NCBI GenBank assembly: GCA_900770875.1
Contig: CAAGLV010000119.1
Span: forward strand, 1-17,131
Direction of reading: 5' to 3'
Source: Flavobacteriales bacterium
GTDB taxonomy: Bacteria; Bacteroidota; Bacteroidia; Flavobacteriales; Weeksellaceae
Length of the DNA: 17,131 bases
A model generated the notes under the pieces. That model saw nothing but the letters and a program-made list of their open reading frames with translations, made no database searches and was not told the origin of the DNA. Every line of letters starts with the position of its first letter. Position 1 is the first letter of the stretch. A program made the position numbers and the translations under genes. Positions 7,901-14,236 of the stretch are shown here, in pieces.

Positions 7901-7908
7901 CAAAGTTA
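7901..7908 (-). promoter_or_regulatory. Candidate -7 element (TAnnTTTG) for apt
   Basis: The - strand reads TAACTTTG, an exact match to the Bacteroidota -7 consensus TAnnTTTG, 27 nt before the apt start and within the gap between the thioesterase and apt genes. The nearest upstream TTG on that strand is about 24 nt away, slightly farther than usual, so the -33 part is uncertain. Confidence 0.55.
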
Positions 7909-7924
7909 TAGAATTTGTATGAAT

Positions 7925-8335
7925 TTAAGCCTCAAAAAATCCTAAACTTTCCCACATTTCGTTTGGTATTCTTACAGGTCTTTTAGTTTTAGCATCTATG
8001 CAACAAAGGGTTGTGTATCCTTCGTTAATTAACTTATCTTGCTCGTTATAAATCTTATAATCCACTTTTATACGTACTCCATTTAGACGTTCGTAAACAA
8101 TTGCTTCTATCGTAATTAATTCGTCGTACAATGCGCTTCCTATAAATTTACAATGCATATCTATAATGGGCATCTGTATTCCTCTTTTTTCTAATTCGCT
8201 ATAAGGATATCCTACCGATCGTAACATTTCTGCTCTTCCTATTTCATAAAATTCGGCATAATTACCATGGTAAACTACTCCCATTTGATCGGTCTTTGCA
8301 TAAGTTACTCTATGCTGAATTCGAAAGGTTTTCAT
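7925..8335 (-). CDS. Acyl-CoA thioesterase, 4HBT hotdog fold (YbgC/FadM-like)
   Basis: Predicted to hydrolyse acyl-CoA thioesters in the cytoplasm. It is 136 aa, the length of a single hotdog domain. The catalytic block of the 4-hydroxybenzoyl-CoA thioesterase family is visible near the N-terminus as YAKTDQMGVVYHGNY, with the nucleophile/base Asp16 and the following His23 and Asn25. The helix FYEIGRAEMLRSVGYPYSELE follows, as in YbgC-type enzymes, then the strands of the hotdog sheet, including the substrate-facing block near 60-75 (DMHCKFIGSALYDELI). YbgC in Proteobacteria is tied to tol-pal genes, but no such genes are present here, so the physiological substrate is unknown. It lies between the terminator of an upstream orphan and the apt promoter. 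Confidence 0.92.
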   Translation of the reverse strand: MKTFRIQHRVTYAKTDQMGVVYHGNYAEFYEIGRAEMLRSVGYPYSELEKRGIQMPIIDMHCKFIGSALYDELITIEAIVYERLNGVRIKVDYKIYNEQDKLINEGYTTLCCIDAKTKRPVRIPNEMWESLGFFEA

Positions 8336-8362
8336 TTCTCGTTTTAAATTTTATTATCACAC

Positions 8363-8404
8363 AAAAAAAAGACTATTTCTTCTAAATAATAAAGAAATAG
8401 TCTT
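8363..8404 (-). terminator. Terminator of the 87-aa orphan gene
   Basis: A 13-bp stem AAGACTATTTCTT/AAGAAATAGTCTT (8369-8381 with 8392-8404) has a 10-nt loop. On the - strand it is followed by eight T's (8363-8370). The stem overlaps the first bases of the orphan's stop codon, and the thioesterase start lies just beyond. Confidence 0.88.
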
Positions 8405-8666
8405 ATTCTGTAATTTTTTTATAATCCATCCAACTAAATGATGGTGATGTTTCTGCCTGAATTTGATCTTTACCAAAATCGTATTCGATTAATATATTTG
8501 TTTTAAACGATGGATTAGCAATTTGATAAATAAAAACTCGAGCATTTTCATTTTGTTTTAACTCGTCAATAGTAATTAAAGTATAGGCATTAATAATCCC
8601 AATATCTTTTAAATGTGCTTCAATTTTAATTGTAGCTTGATCAATTTGTTCTTGTGTAAGTTTCAT
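8403..8666 (-). CDS. Hypothetical protein, 87 aa
   Basis: Not recognised. The 87-residue protein is soluble with no signal or membrane segment. It begins with a helical segment (TQEQIDQATIKIEAHLKDIGI), followed by predicted strands NAYTLITIDEL, ARVFIYQIA, NILIEYDF and a C-terminal SFSWMDYKKITE. The order resembles a small alpha plus beta-sheet domain. The gene has a good promoter very close to its start (see 8672-8700) and a terminator touching its stop, so it looks like a complete single-gene unit. It is divergent from dnaA across about 234 nt. That this is a real expressed gene is well supported by these signals; the function is unknown. Confidence 0.72.
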   Translation of the reverse strand: MKLTQEQIDQATIKIEAHLKDIGIINAYTLITIDELKQNENARVFIYQIANPSFKTNILIEYDFGKDQIQAETSPSFSWMDYKKITE

Positions 8667-8671
8667 ATATA

Positions 8672-8700
8672 CAAATTTAAATCTTTTTTACAACTTCAAA
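8672..8700 (-). promoter_or_regulatory. Candidate promoter of the 87-aa orphan (TTTG-17-TAAATTTG)
   Basis: On the - strand a -33 TTTG (8697-8700) is separated by 17 nt from a perfect -7 TAAATTTG (8672-8679), matching the Bacteroidota sigma-ABfr consensus. Only five bases (TATAT) lie between the -7 box and the ATG, so transcription may start at or next to the A of the start codon, giving a leaderless mRNA. Confidence 0.6.
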
Positions 8701-8900
8701 AAAATATTTGGTCTTTACAACACAAAACAACAAGCCTATTTTGTTAAATTAATTATACAAACTATTTTCTAAAATATCAATATATAATATGTTTTTTTTA
8801 TTAAAAATTTGTTCACATTTTTGTAAAGATTCAGTAAGAAACTCTTCTTATTGAAAATCAATTAGTTGAATTTAATTTTTTGAATCTTTTTAACTTTAGC

Positions 8901-10328
8901 ATGACAATAACTGCAAATTCTGTTTGGGAAAGCTGTTTAAATTACATTAAGGATAATATTCCTGAAGATGCTTTTAATACATGGTTTTTACCAATTCGAC
9001 CAGCAAAAATTAATGGCAATATTTTAACCATTCAGGTACCAAGTAAATTTTTTTACGAGTGGTTAGAAGAGCACTATATCAAAATTTTAAAAAGTGCTTT
9101 ACAACGCGAATTAGGTAACGATGCTAAATTAGTTTACAGTATATTAATGGATCAAAAAACAGAAGGGCGAGATCCTTATACTGTTCGCATTCCTAGTATC
9201 GGAAAAGAAAAACCACAACCACAGGAAATAGAAACTCCTATCCAAATAGACAAAAGCAAATTAATGAATCCTTTTGTGATTCCTGGTTTGCAAAAATTAA
9301 AAATAGATTCTCAACTAAATCCTAATTACACGTTTGATAATTTTATCGAAGGTGAATCGAACCGTTTAGCTCGTGCAGCTGGTAGAGCGATTGCTAAACG
9401 ACCTGGTGGAACTTCCTTTAACCCTTTATTTATTTATGGTAGTGTTGGTTTAGGAAAAACACACTTAGTACATGCAATTGGTTTAGAAGTTAAAGAAATT
9501 CATCCCGATAAAACCGTGTTATATGTTTCTACAGAAAAATTTACACAACAATTTATCGAAGCTGTAAAAAATAATAATCAAAACGATTTTATCCATTTTT
9601 ATCAAATGATTGATGTTTTGATTATGGATGATATCCAGTTTTTATCTGGTAAAACAAAAACGCAAGAAGTTTTCTTCCATATATTTAACCATTTACACCA
9701 AAGAGGAAATCAAATTATCTTAACTTCTGATAAATCGCCAGCCGATATTCAGGACATGGAAGATCGTTTAATTTCTCGTTTCAAATGGGGATTATCAGCA
9801 GATTTACAAAATCCTGATTACAATACTCGTTTAGATATTTTAAAACAAAAATTAGAAAAAGACGGTATTGAGTTCCCAGAAGAAGTAATGGATTTTATTG
9901 CACAAAACATTGATACCAATGTACGTGAATTAGAAGGTTCGTTAAACTCGATTATCGCACAAGCAACATTAAATAAACGCGAAATTACTTTAGAGTTAAC
10001 TGCGCGTACTTTATCAAAATTAGTACAAACAGCTCGTAAAGAAATTTCGATTGATTATATCCAAAAAACCGTTTGCGAATATTTTAAAGTTTCTTTAGAA
10101 GATATTCAATCTAAAACGCGTAAACGCGATGTTGTACAAGCACGACAATTGGCTATGTATTTTGCAAAACAATATACAAAAGCTTCGCTAGCAAGTATTG
10201 GTTCGCAAATCGGTAAAAGAGATCACGCAACTGTTTTACACGCATGTAAAACAGTTAAAAATTTACAAGAAACCGACAAAACATTCCGCGAATACATCGA
10301 AGATATTTCTCGTAAAATTGCAAACTAA
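8901..10328 (+). CDS. dnaA: Chromosomal replication initiator protein DnaA
   Basis: Binds DnaA boxes and opens the replication origin; an AAA+ ATPase. The ATG at 8901 is preferred to an in-frame TTG at 8880, because DnaA proteins of this group start close to SVWESCLNYIKDNI; the product is 475 aa. Domain I (about 1-80) carries the usual AFNTWFLPI segment; a charged linker follows (about 85-125). Domain III has Walker A GSVGLGKTH (180-188), Walker B VLIMDDIQ (239-246), sensor 1 LTSDK, the DRLISRF box with its arginine finger (288-294), and the sensor 2 block NVRELEG (340-346). Domain IV ends in the DNA-binding signature IGSQIGKRDHATVLHACKTV (433-452). Two more genes follow at 12 and 3 nt, so it probably heads a three-gene operon. 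dnaN is not adjacent, which is common in Bacteroidota. Confidence 0.98.
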   Translation: MTITANSVWESCLNYIKDNIPEDAFNTWFLPIRPAKINGNILTIQVPSKFFYEWLEEHYIKILKSALQRELGNDAKLVYSILMDQKTEGRDPYTVRIPSIGKEKPQPQEIETPIQIDKSKLMNPFVIPGLQKLKIDSQLNPNYTFDNFIEGESNRLARAAGRAIAKRPGGTSFNPLFIYGSVGLGKTHLVHAIGLEVKEIHPDKTVLYVSTEKFTQQFIEAVKNNNQNDFIHFYQMIDVLIMDDIQFLSGKTKTQEVFFHIFNHLHQRGNQIILTSDKSPADIQDMEDRLISRFKWGLSADLQNPDYNTRLDILKQKLEKDGIEFPEEVMDFIAQNIDTNVRELEGSLNSIIAQATLNKREITLELTARTLSKLVQTARKEISIDYIQKTVCEYFKVSLEDIQSKTRKRDVVQARQLAMYFAKQYTKASLASIGSQIGKRDHATVLHACKTVKNLQETDKTFREYIEDISRKIAN

Positions 10329-10340
10329 AAAAATATCAAC

Positions 10341-10787
10341 ATGAAAATTTTAATGGTTTGCTTAGGAAATATTTGTAGATCTCCGCTAGCTGAAGGGATT
10401 TTACAACATAAGGTTAATGATAATCATTTAATCGATTCGGCCGGAACCGGAGATTGGCATGTTGGCGAACAACCCGATCGTCGTTCTATTGCTGTTGCAA
10501 AAAAATATGGCGTTGATATATCTGATCAACGAGCTATGCATTTTAATCCAATTTTTTTCGAAGAATTTGATTTGATTTTTGCAATGGACAAACAAAATTT
10601 AATTGATTTACAACAATTAGCGCGTACAGAAGAAGAACGCAATAAAGTCAAATTAATTTTAAAAGAAGGATTAAACGAGGCTATTAATGTGCCCGATCCT
10701 TACTACGATAACGAAGATGCTTTTGAGCATGTCTTTCAACTATTAGATAAAGCCACAGATGGGCTTATCGAAAAATATAATTTATAA
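10341..10787 (+). CDS. Low-molecular-weight protein tyrosine phosphatase
   Basis: Predicted cytoplasmic phosphatase that hydrolyses phosphotyrosine (and possibly phosphoarginine) on proteins. The 148 aa are the standard length. The P-loop CX5R(S) is at the N-terminus: CLGNICRSP, with nucleophile Cys7, Cys12 and Arg13. The general acid lies in VPDPYYD (Asp119) near the C-terminus, as in the family. It starts 12 nt after dnaA and ends 3 nt before the next gene, so cotranscription with dnaA is likely. No tyrosine kinase or capsule export gene is nearby, so it does not look like a dedicated Wzb of an exopolysaccharide cluster. The target is unknown. Confidence 0.94.
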   Translation: MKILMVCLGNICRSPLAEGILQHKVNDNHLIDSAGTGDWHVGEQPDRRSIAVAKKYGVDISDQRAMHFNPIFFEEFDLIFAMDKQNLIDLQQLARTEEERNKVKLILKEGLNEAINVPDPYYDNEDAFEHVFQLLDKATDGLIEKYNL

Positions 10788-10790
10788 AAA

Positions 10791-11498
10791 ATGTCAACTG
10801 CTAAAGTTTACCTTATCCCAAGTTTATTGGGAACAAGTTCGCATGATCGTGTTTTACCCGAATATAATTTAGCTATTATTCGTTCTATCAATACATTTGT
10901 TGTAGAAAACGAAAAATCGGCACGTAAATTTATCAAACAAGTTTGTCCAGAAAAAGTTCAGGCCGATTTAGATCTTTATATTTTAGATAAAGATACTGAT
11001 GCACACGAATTATTCGAGTTGGTTAAATTATTGGATCAAGGAAAAACAATCGGAATTATTTCTGAAGCTGGTTTACCTGCTGTTGCAGATCCTGGTGCAC
11101 AATTGGTAAAAGTTGCACAAGAGAAAAAAATACAGGTTGTTCCGTTGGTTGGGCCTTCTTCAATTTTATTGGCCTTAATGGCTTCGGGAATGAATGGGCA
11201 AAATTTTGCTTTTCATGGATATTTACCAATCGATAAAAACGAACGTAAAAAGAAATTAACTTCTCTTGAGGCTGAAAGTGCAAAATCTGGAATTGCGCAA
11301 ATTTTTATGGAAACACCTTATCGTAACAATCAAATGATCGACGATTTAACAAAAATTCTTCGTTCGGACACTAAAATTTGTGTTGCTTGCGATATTACTT
11401 TAGAAACCGAAGATATACGAACTAGAAGTATTAAAGATTGGAAAAACGAAACATACGATTTTCATAAGCGACCAGCAATTTATGTAATGCAAGCTTAA
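10791..11498 (+). CDS. SAM-dependent methyltransferase, RsmI-like short form
   Basis: A tetrapyrrole-methylase-fold enzyme of 235 aa. It has blocks typical of the RsmI group, which methylates the 2'-O of C1402 in 16S rRNA: SINTFVVENEKSARKFIK early on (about 31-48), GIISEAGLPAVADPG (about 83-97) in the SAM-binding region, LVGPSSILLALMASG, and IFMETPYRNN in the second domain. Canonical RsmI is about 275-285 aa; this one lacks the C-terminal extension and ends just after RPAIYVMQA. In Bacteroidota a short paralogue often coexists with true RsmI, so the exact substrate is left open. It is the last gene of the probable dnaA operon. It shares a TTAA stop with the converging SanA-like gene, and no terminator hairpin is visible after it. 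Confidence 0.88.
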   Translation: MSTAKVYLIPSLLGTSSHDRVLPEYNLAIIRSINTFVVENEKSARKFIKQVCPEKVQADLDLYILDKDTDAHELFELVKLLDQGKTIGIISEAGLPAVADPGAQLVKVAQEKKIQVVPLVGPSSILLALMASGMNGQNFAFHGYLPIDKNERKKKLTSLEAESAKSGIAQIFMETPYRNNQMIDDLTKILRSDTKICVACDITLETEDIRTRSIKDWKNETYDFHKRPAIYVMQA

Positions 11499-12139
11499 CG
11501 AATTGTATCTTTACTATCTACCAAAACCTTTGGTTTACGATCTTTAGAAAAATCTAACATCGCTTTTATATTAGCAAATACCTCTCTGAATTGATGATTC
11601 GAGAGGTTTTTATATTTTGTACGATCGGCATTATACCCAAAACAATCTGCTCCGATTAATTTACCCAACAAAAGTACCCGCGATAAATGAAAATTTTGCG
11701 AAATATAAACCACATCATCAAACTGAAAAATATGCTTTATACGATATACCGTACTATAGGTATCTAATCCGCCTGTATCTAAATACGTATGTTCTATTGG
11801 CACGCCATGCGATAAAATATAGTTCTCCATTACATCAACTTCGTTAAAGTTTGGATTTAGCCGCTCGCCCGACAAAACAATTACATCTATCTTATTATTA
11901 AAATACAATTCTAAAGCCGCATCTAGCCTATCTTTTAAATAAACACCTGGTTCTCCGTCTTTATTTAATTTTGCTCCAAACACAACTCCTACTCTATGCG
12001 TAGAAGGCAAATCTAATTTATCATCATAAATAAATCTTGCACTATAAGCATTAATAAAAATAAAAGACAAAAAAATGATTAAAGTGGATATCGAAAAAAA
12101 GACCAATATCTTTCTAACTGTTTTTAAAGTAATTTTCAT
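11495..12139 (-). CDS. SanA/YdcF-family (DUF218) membrane protein
   Basis: A 214-aa protein with one N-terminal membrane helix (about 9-30, ILVFFSISTLIIFLSFIF) and a DUF218 domain that would lie in the periplasm. Family blocks are visible: RVGVVFGAKLNKDGEPG (about 49-65), LKDRLDAALELYF, VIVLSGE, the DVMENYILSHGVP helix, LDTGGLDTYSTVYR, and VYISQNFHLSRVLLLGKLIGADCFGY. These match the SanA branch, linked in enterobacteria to envelope integrity and vancomycin sensitivity; the biochemical activity of SanA is not settled. A perfect TAnnTTTG -7 box lies 27 nt before the ATG. It is divergent from the HipA-like gene and overlaps the end of the converging methyltransferase gene by 4 nt. Confidence 0.9.
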   Translation of the reverse strand: MKITLKTVRKILVFFSISTLIIFLSFIFINAYSARFIYDDKLDLPSTHRVGVVFGAKLNKDGEPGVYLKDRLDAALELYFNNKIDVIVLSGERLNPNFNEVDVMENYILSHGVPIEHTYLDTGGLDTYSTVYRIKHIFQFDDVVYISQNFHLSRVLLLGKLIGADCFGYNADRTKYKNLSNHQFREVFANIKAMLDFSKDRKPKVLVDSKDTIR

Positions 12140-12165
12140 GCCGAATAGATACTCTTATTCTATCG

Positions 12166-12173
12166 CAAATATA
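12166..12173 (-). promoter_or_regulatory. Candidate -7 element (TAnnTTTG) for the SanA-like gene
   Basis: The - strand reads TATATTTG, an exact -7 match, 27 nt before the ATG in the 102-nt divergent spacer shared with the HipA-like gene. No clear -33 TTG is at the expected spacing. I could not find an equally good element for the HipA-like gene on the + strand. Confidence 0.5.
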
Positions 12174-12241
12174 GAGGATTAAAATGGGAATAATAACTAT
12201 TAAAAGAGTAATTTAGTACAAAATTAAGTTGATTTTTTTCT

Positions 12242-13033
12242 ATGAAAAATATAGAATTAAGAACCGTAACCGTAGAACGATATTTACAACCCTTACGCGA
12301 AGGTGGATCGTTACCTGCTTTAGCCGACGCCGATGATGGCTTTAAATATGTTTTAAAATTTAAAGGCGCTGGACACGGACCAAGAATGTTAATATCCGAA
12401 TTATTAGGCGGAACAATAGCACAAAAATTAGGATTTAAAGTGCCCGAATTAGTTTTTGCTTTATTAGGAAAAGAATTTGGACAAACCGAAGCAGACGAAG
12501 AAATACAAGATCTTTTAAAATTTAGCGAAGGAACCAATTTCGCTCTTCATTTTCTTTCTGGTGCAATTAATTACGACCCTGCTGTTATGCCAGTTGATGA
12601 AAAATTAGCTTCGCAAATTGTTTGGCTAGATGCCTTTATTACCAATGTAGATCGCACGTTTCGTAACACCAATATGTTAATGTGGAATAAAGAATTATGG
12701 TTAATAGACCATGGCGCTGCCTATTATTTTCATCATTCGTGGGATAATTGGGACACAGCTGCAAAAACAAAATTTCCGCAGATTAAAGATCATGTATTGC
12801 TAAGACATGCAACTAAGTTAGCAGAAGTTGATGCTGAATTTAAACCTTTAATTACGCCTCAATTTATCGACGAAATTGTAAACCTAATTCCGGACGAATG
12901 GTTAGAAACAGAAGCTTATCACATGAACGAAGAGCAGATGAGAAACGTTTACAAAGAATTTATTACAATTCGATTAGCCCATACAGAAAACTTTATAAAC
13001 GAAGCGAATGAAGCCAGAAAAAATCTTATATGA
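12242..13033 (+). CDS. HipA-like protein kinase (HipA_2 type), paired with DUF3037
   Basis: A 263-aa protein of the HipA-like kinase group. The kinase core residues are recognisable: a Gly/Ser loop EGGSLPAL (20-27), a likely ATP-binding lysine in YVLKFKG (Lys39), the catalytic loop NVDRTFRNTN with Asp137 and, five residues on as in HipA, metal-binding Asn142, and the DFG-equivalent LIDHG with Asp156. It lacks the N-terminal subdomain of classical HipA (about 440 aa). No HipB-type helix-turn-helix gene is upstream. Its last 26 nt overlap the start of the DUF3037 gene, implying translational coupling. By analogy HipA kinases phosphorylate tRNA synthetases and cause growth arrest, but the substrate of this short form cannot be read from sequence. 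The kinase residues look intact, so it is probably active. Confidence 0.85.
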   Translation: MKNIELRTVTVERYLQPLREGGSLPALADADDGFKYVLKFKGAGHGPRMLISELLGGTIAQKLGFKVPELVFALLGKEFGQTEADEEIQDLLKFSEGTNFALHFLSGAINYDPAVMPVDEKLASQIVWLDAFITNVDRTFRNTNMLMWNKELWLIDHGAAYYFHHSWDNWDTAAKTKFPQIKDHVLLRHATKLAEVDAEFKPLITPQFIDEIVNLIPDEWLETEAYHMNEEQMRNVYKEFITIRLAHTENFINEANEARKNLI

Positions 13034-13394
13034 ATATGCGATAATTCGGTTTGTTCCTAAAGTAGAACGAGAAGAATTTATCAATATTGGTGTGATTATA
13101 TTTTCGAAATCAGAAAAATTTTTAAAAGTAAAATACTTTTTAAACGAACAACGCATTAACGCTTTTGTACACGATTTCGATTTAAACTTTTTAGATTCAA
13201 ATTTAAAAGCATTAACTCAAATAGCAGAAGGATCTAATCCTTTTTCCGATGTTTCGAAATTCGAAATTCACGAACGCTTTCGTTGGTTAACTGCTGTAAG
13301 AAGTTCTTGTATTCAAACTTCGCGTCCGCATCCAGGGAAAACGTATCATTTAGATCGAAAACTAAATGAATTGTATAAAGAACATGTCGTTTAA
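13008..13394 (+). CDS. DUF3037-family protein, partner of the HipA-like kinase
   Basis: A 128-aa protein of the DUF3037 family, recognised from YEYAIIRFVPKVEREEFINIGV near the N-terminus (about 8-29) and RFRWLTAVRSSCIQTSRPHPG near the C-terminus (about 90-110). It is soluble, with no signal peptide and no obvious DNA-binding helix-turn-helix. The start lies 26 nt inside the 3' end of the kinase gene in another frame. DUF3037 genes next to HipA-like genes are, as I recall, a recurrent arrangement in diverse bacteria, which argues for a shared function such as regulator, antidote or substrate adaptor. No biochemical role is known to me. A strong hairpin terminator begins 5 nt after the stop, so the two genes form a closed unit. 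Confidence 0.85.
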   Translation: MKPEKILYEYAIIRFVPKVEREEFINIGVIIFSKSEKFLKVKYFLNEQRINAFVHDFDLNFLDSNLKALTQIAEGSNPFSDVSKFEIHERFRWLTAVRSSCIQTSRPHPGKTYHLDRKLNELYKEHVV

Positions 13395-13398
13395 GTTA

Positions 13399-13449
13399 AT
13401 ATCAAAAAAAGAAATGGGAACCAAAGGTTCCCATTTCTTTTTTTGATAT
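13399..13449. terminator. Strong 24-bp hairpin terminator after the HipA-like/DUF3037 pair
   Basis: A perfect 24-bp inverted repeat (13399-13422 with 13426-13449) has a 3-nt AAA loop. The inner part is GAAATGGGAACC/GGTTCCCATTTC; the outer part is a seven-A run facing a seven-T run. It can terminate in both directions. It ends only 19 nt before the ATG of the next + strand gene. Confidence 0.88.
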
Positions 13450-13468
13450 ATTTAAATAAAATACTACT

Positions 13469-14197
13469 ATGAAATTATTTTACTTTGCAATTTTATTGAG
13501 CTTTACAACGACTTTTGGTCAAGTGCAAGTTCAATATATGCAACAAAACATCACAAATTTATCTAATATAACTGATCCTAAACTAAAACAAGAATTAGAA
13601 CTAATTAATAATCACAAAACATTTTACGATCTAATTTTAAAAAATCAAGAATCTATTTATCAATTAAAACCAACTATAAATAACGCTCAAGGAGCATCTA
13701 ATATAAATATAGTTTCTTCTGAAGAAGAAGATGTTTACTATATAAATAGTATTCAAGGTAATTACATTTTTTATACGACTTATGATGATAAAAAAATATT
13801 AATCAAAGATCAATTAAAACCTTTGCAATGGACTTTAACAAAAGAAGAAAGTACTTTTTTAGGTTTTACTGTTCGTAAAGCTACATTAAAAAATGGCTCT
13901 ATAATAACCACAGCTTGGTATGCTCCTGAATTAAAATACAAAAATGGACCTCAAAATTTTTGGGGATTACCAGGTTTAATTTTAAAAATCGAAATAAACG
14001 CTTTTGATTCTAATAATAATTTATCTGATACAATGCTTATAGAAGCAGTAGAAATTAGTATGAATGATAAAACCAAATTGAAAATTCCTACTAAGGGAAA
14101 AGTTATGACACAAGCTGAATACGAAGATTTTAAAGAAAAACAATATCAAATTTATTTAGAAAATAAAACTAATACTATTGAACGAAAAATAGATTAA
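13469..14197 (+). CDS. GLPGLI-family exported protein
   Basis: A 242-aa protein with an N-terminal signal peptide (MKLFYFAILLSFTTTFGQ, cleavage near 17-18) and no other membrane segment, so probably periplasmic or outer-membrane associated. The motif that names this Bacteroidota family is present exactly: GLPGLI at 166-171, within AWYAPELKYKNGPQNFW and followed by LKIEI. The upstream block LGFTVRKATLKNG is also family-like. The C-terminal 45 residues are charged and helical. The function of the family is not established. The gene starts 19 nt after a strong hairpin, leaving almost no room for a promoter, and ends at a bidirectional terminator shared with sufS. Confidence 0.9.
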   Translation: MKLFYFAILLSFTTTFGQVQVQYMQQNITNLSNITDPKLKQELELINNHKTFYDLILKNQESIYQLKPTINNAQGASNINIVSSEEEDVYYINSIQGNYIFYTTYDDKKILIKDQLKPLQWTLTKEESTFLGFTVRKATLKNGSIITTAWYAPELKYKNGPQNFWGLPGLILKIEINAFDSNNNLSDTMLIEAVEISMNDKTKLKIPTKGKVMTQAEYEDFKEKQYQIYLENKTNTIERKID

Positions 14198-14229
14198 TAA
14201 AAAAAGGATTTCTTTCGAAATCCTTTTTT
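14198..14229. terminator. Bidirectional terminator between the GLPGLI gene and sufS
   Basis: The stem GGATTTC/GAAATCC (14205-14211 with 14216-14222), loop TTTC, has seven A's before it and seven T's after it. It directly follows the GLPGLI stop and precedes the sufS stop on the opposite strand, so it serves both convergent genes. Confidence 0.93.
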
Positions 14230-14236
14230 TATTGTA

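Noticed and set aside
8667..8900. Possible replication origin upstream of dnaA (A/T-rich, genes diverging on each side, one near-match DnaA box TTGTTCACA at 8809-8817).
   Set aside because: Only a single imperfect box and no cluster or obvious unwinding repeats. In Bacteroidota the origin is often not beside dnaA. A GC-skew plot of the whole chromosome would decide.
8880..8900. TTG at 8880 as the dnaA start, adding seven residues.
   Set aside because: The ATG at 8901 gives the N-terminus expected for the family; the extra residues (NLFNFS) have no family match.
12160..12537. 125-aa open frame antisense to the HipA-like gene.
   Set aside because: Composition is Ser/Asn/Pro-rich with no family features, and it is antisense to a well-supported kinase; treated as a shadow.
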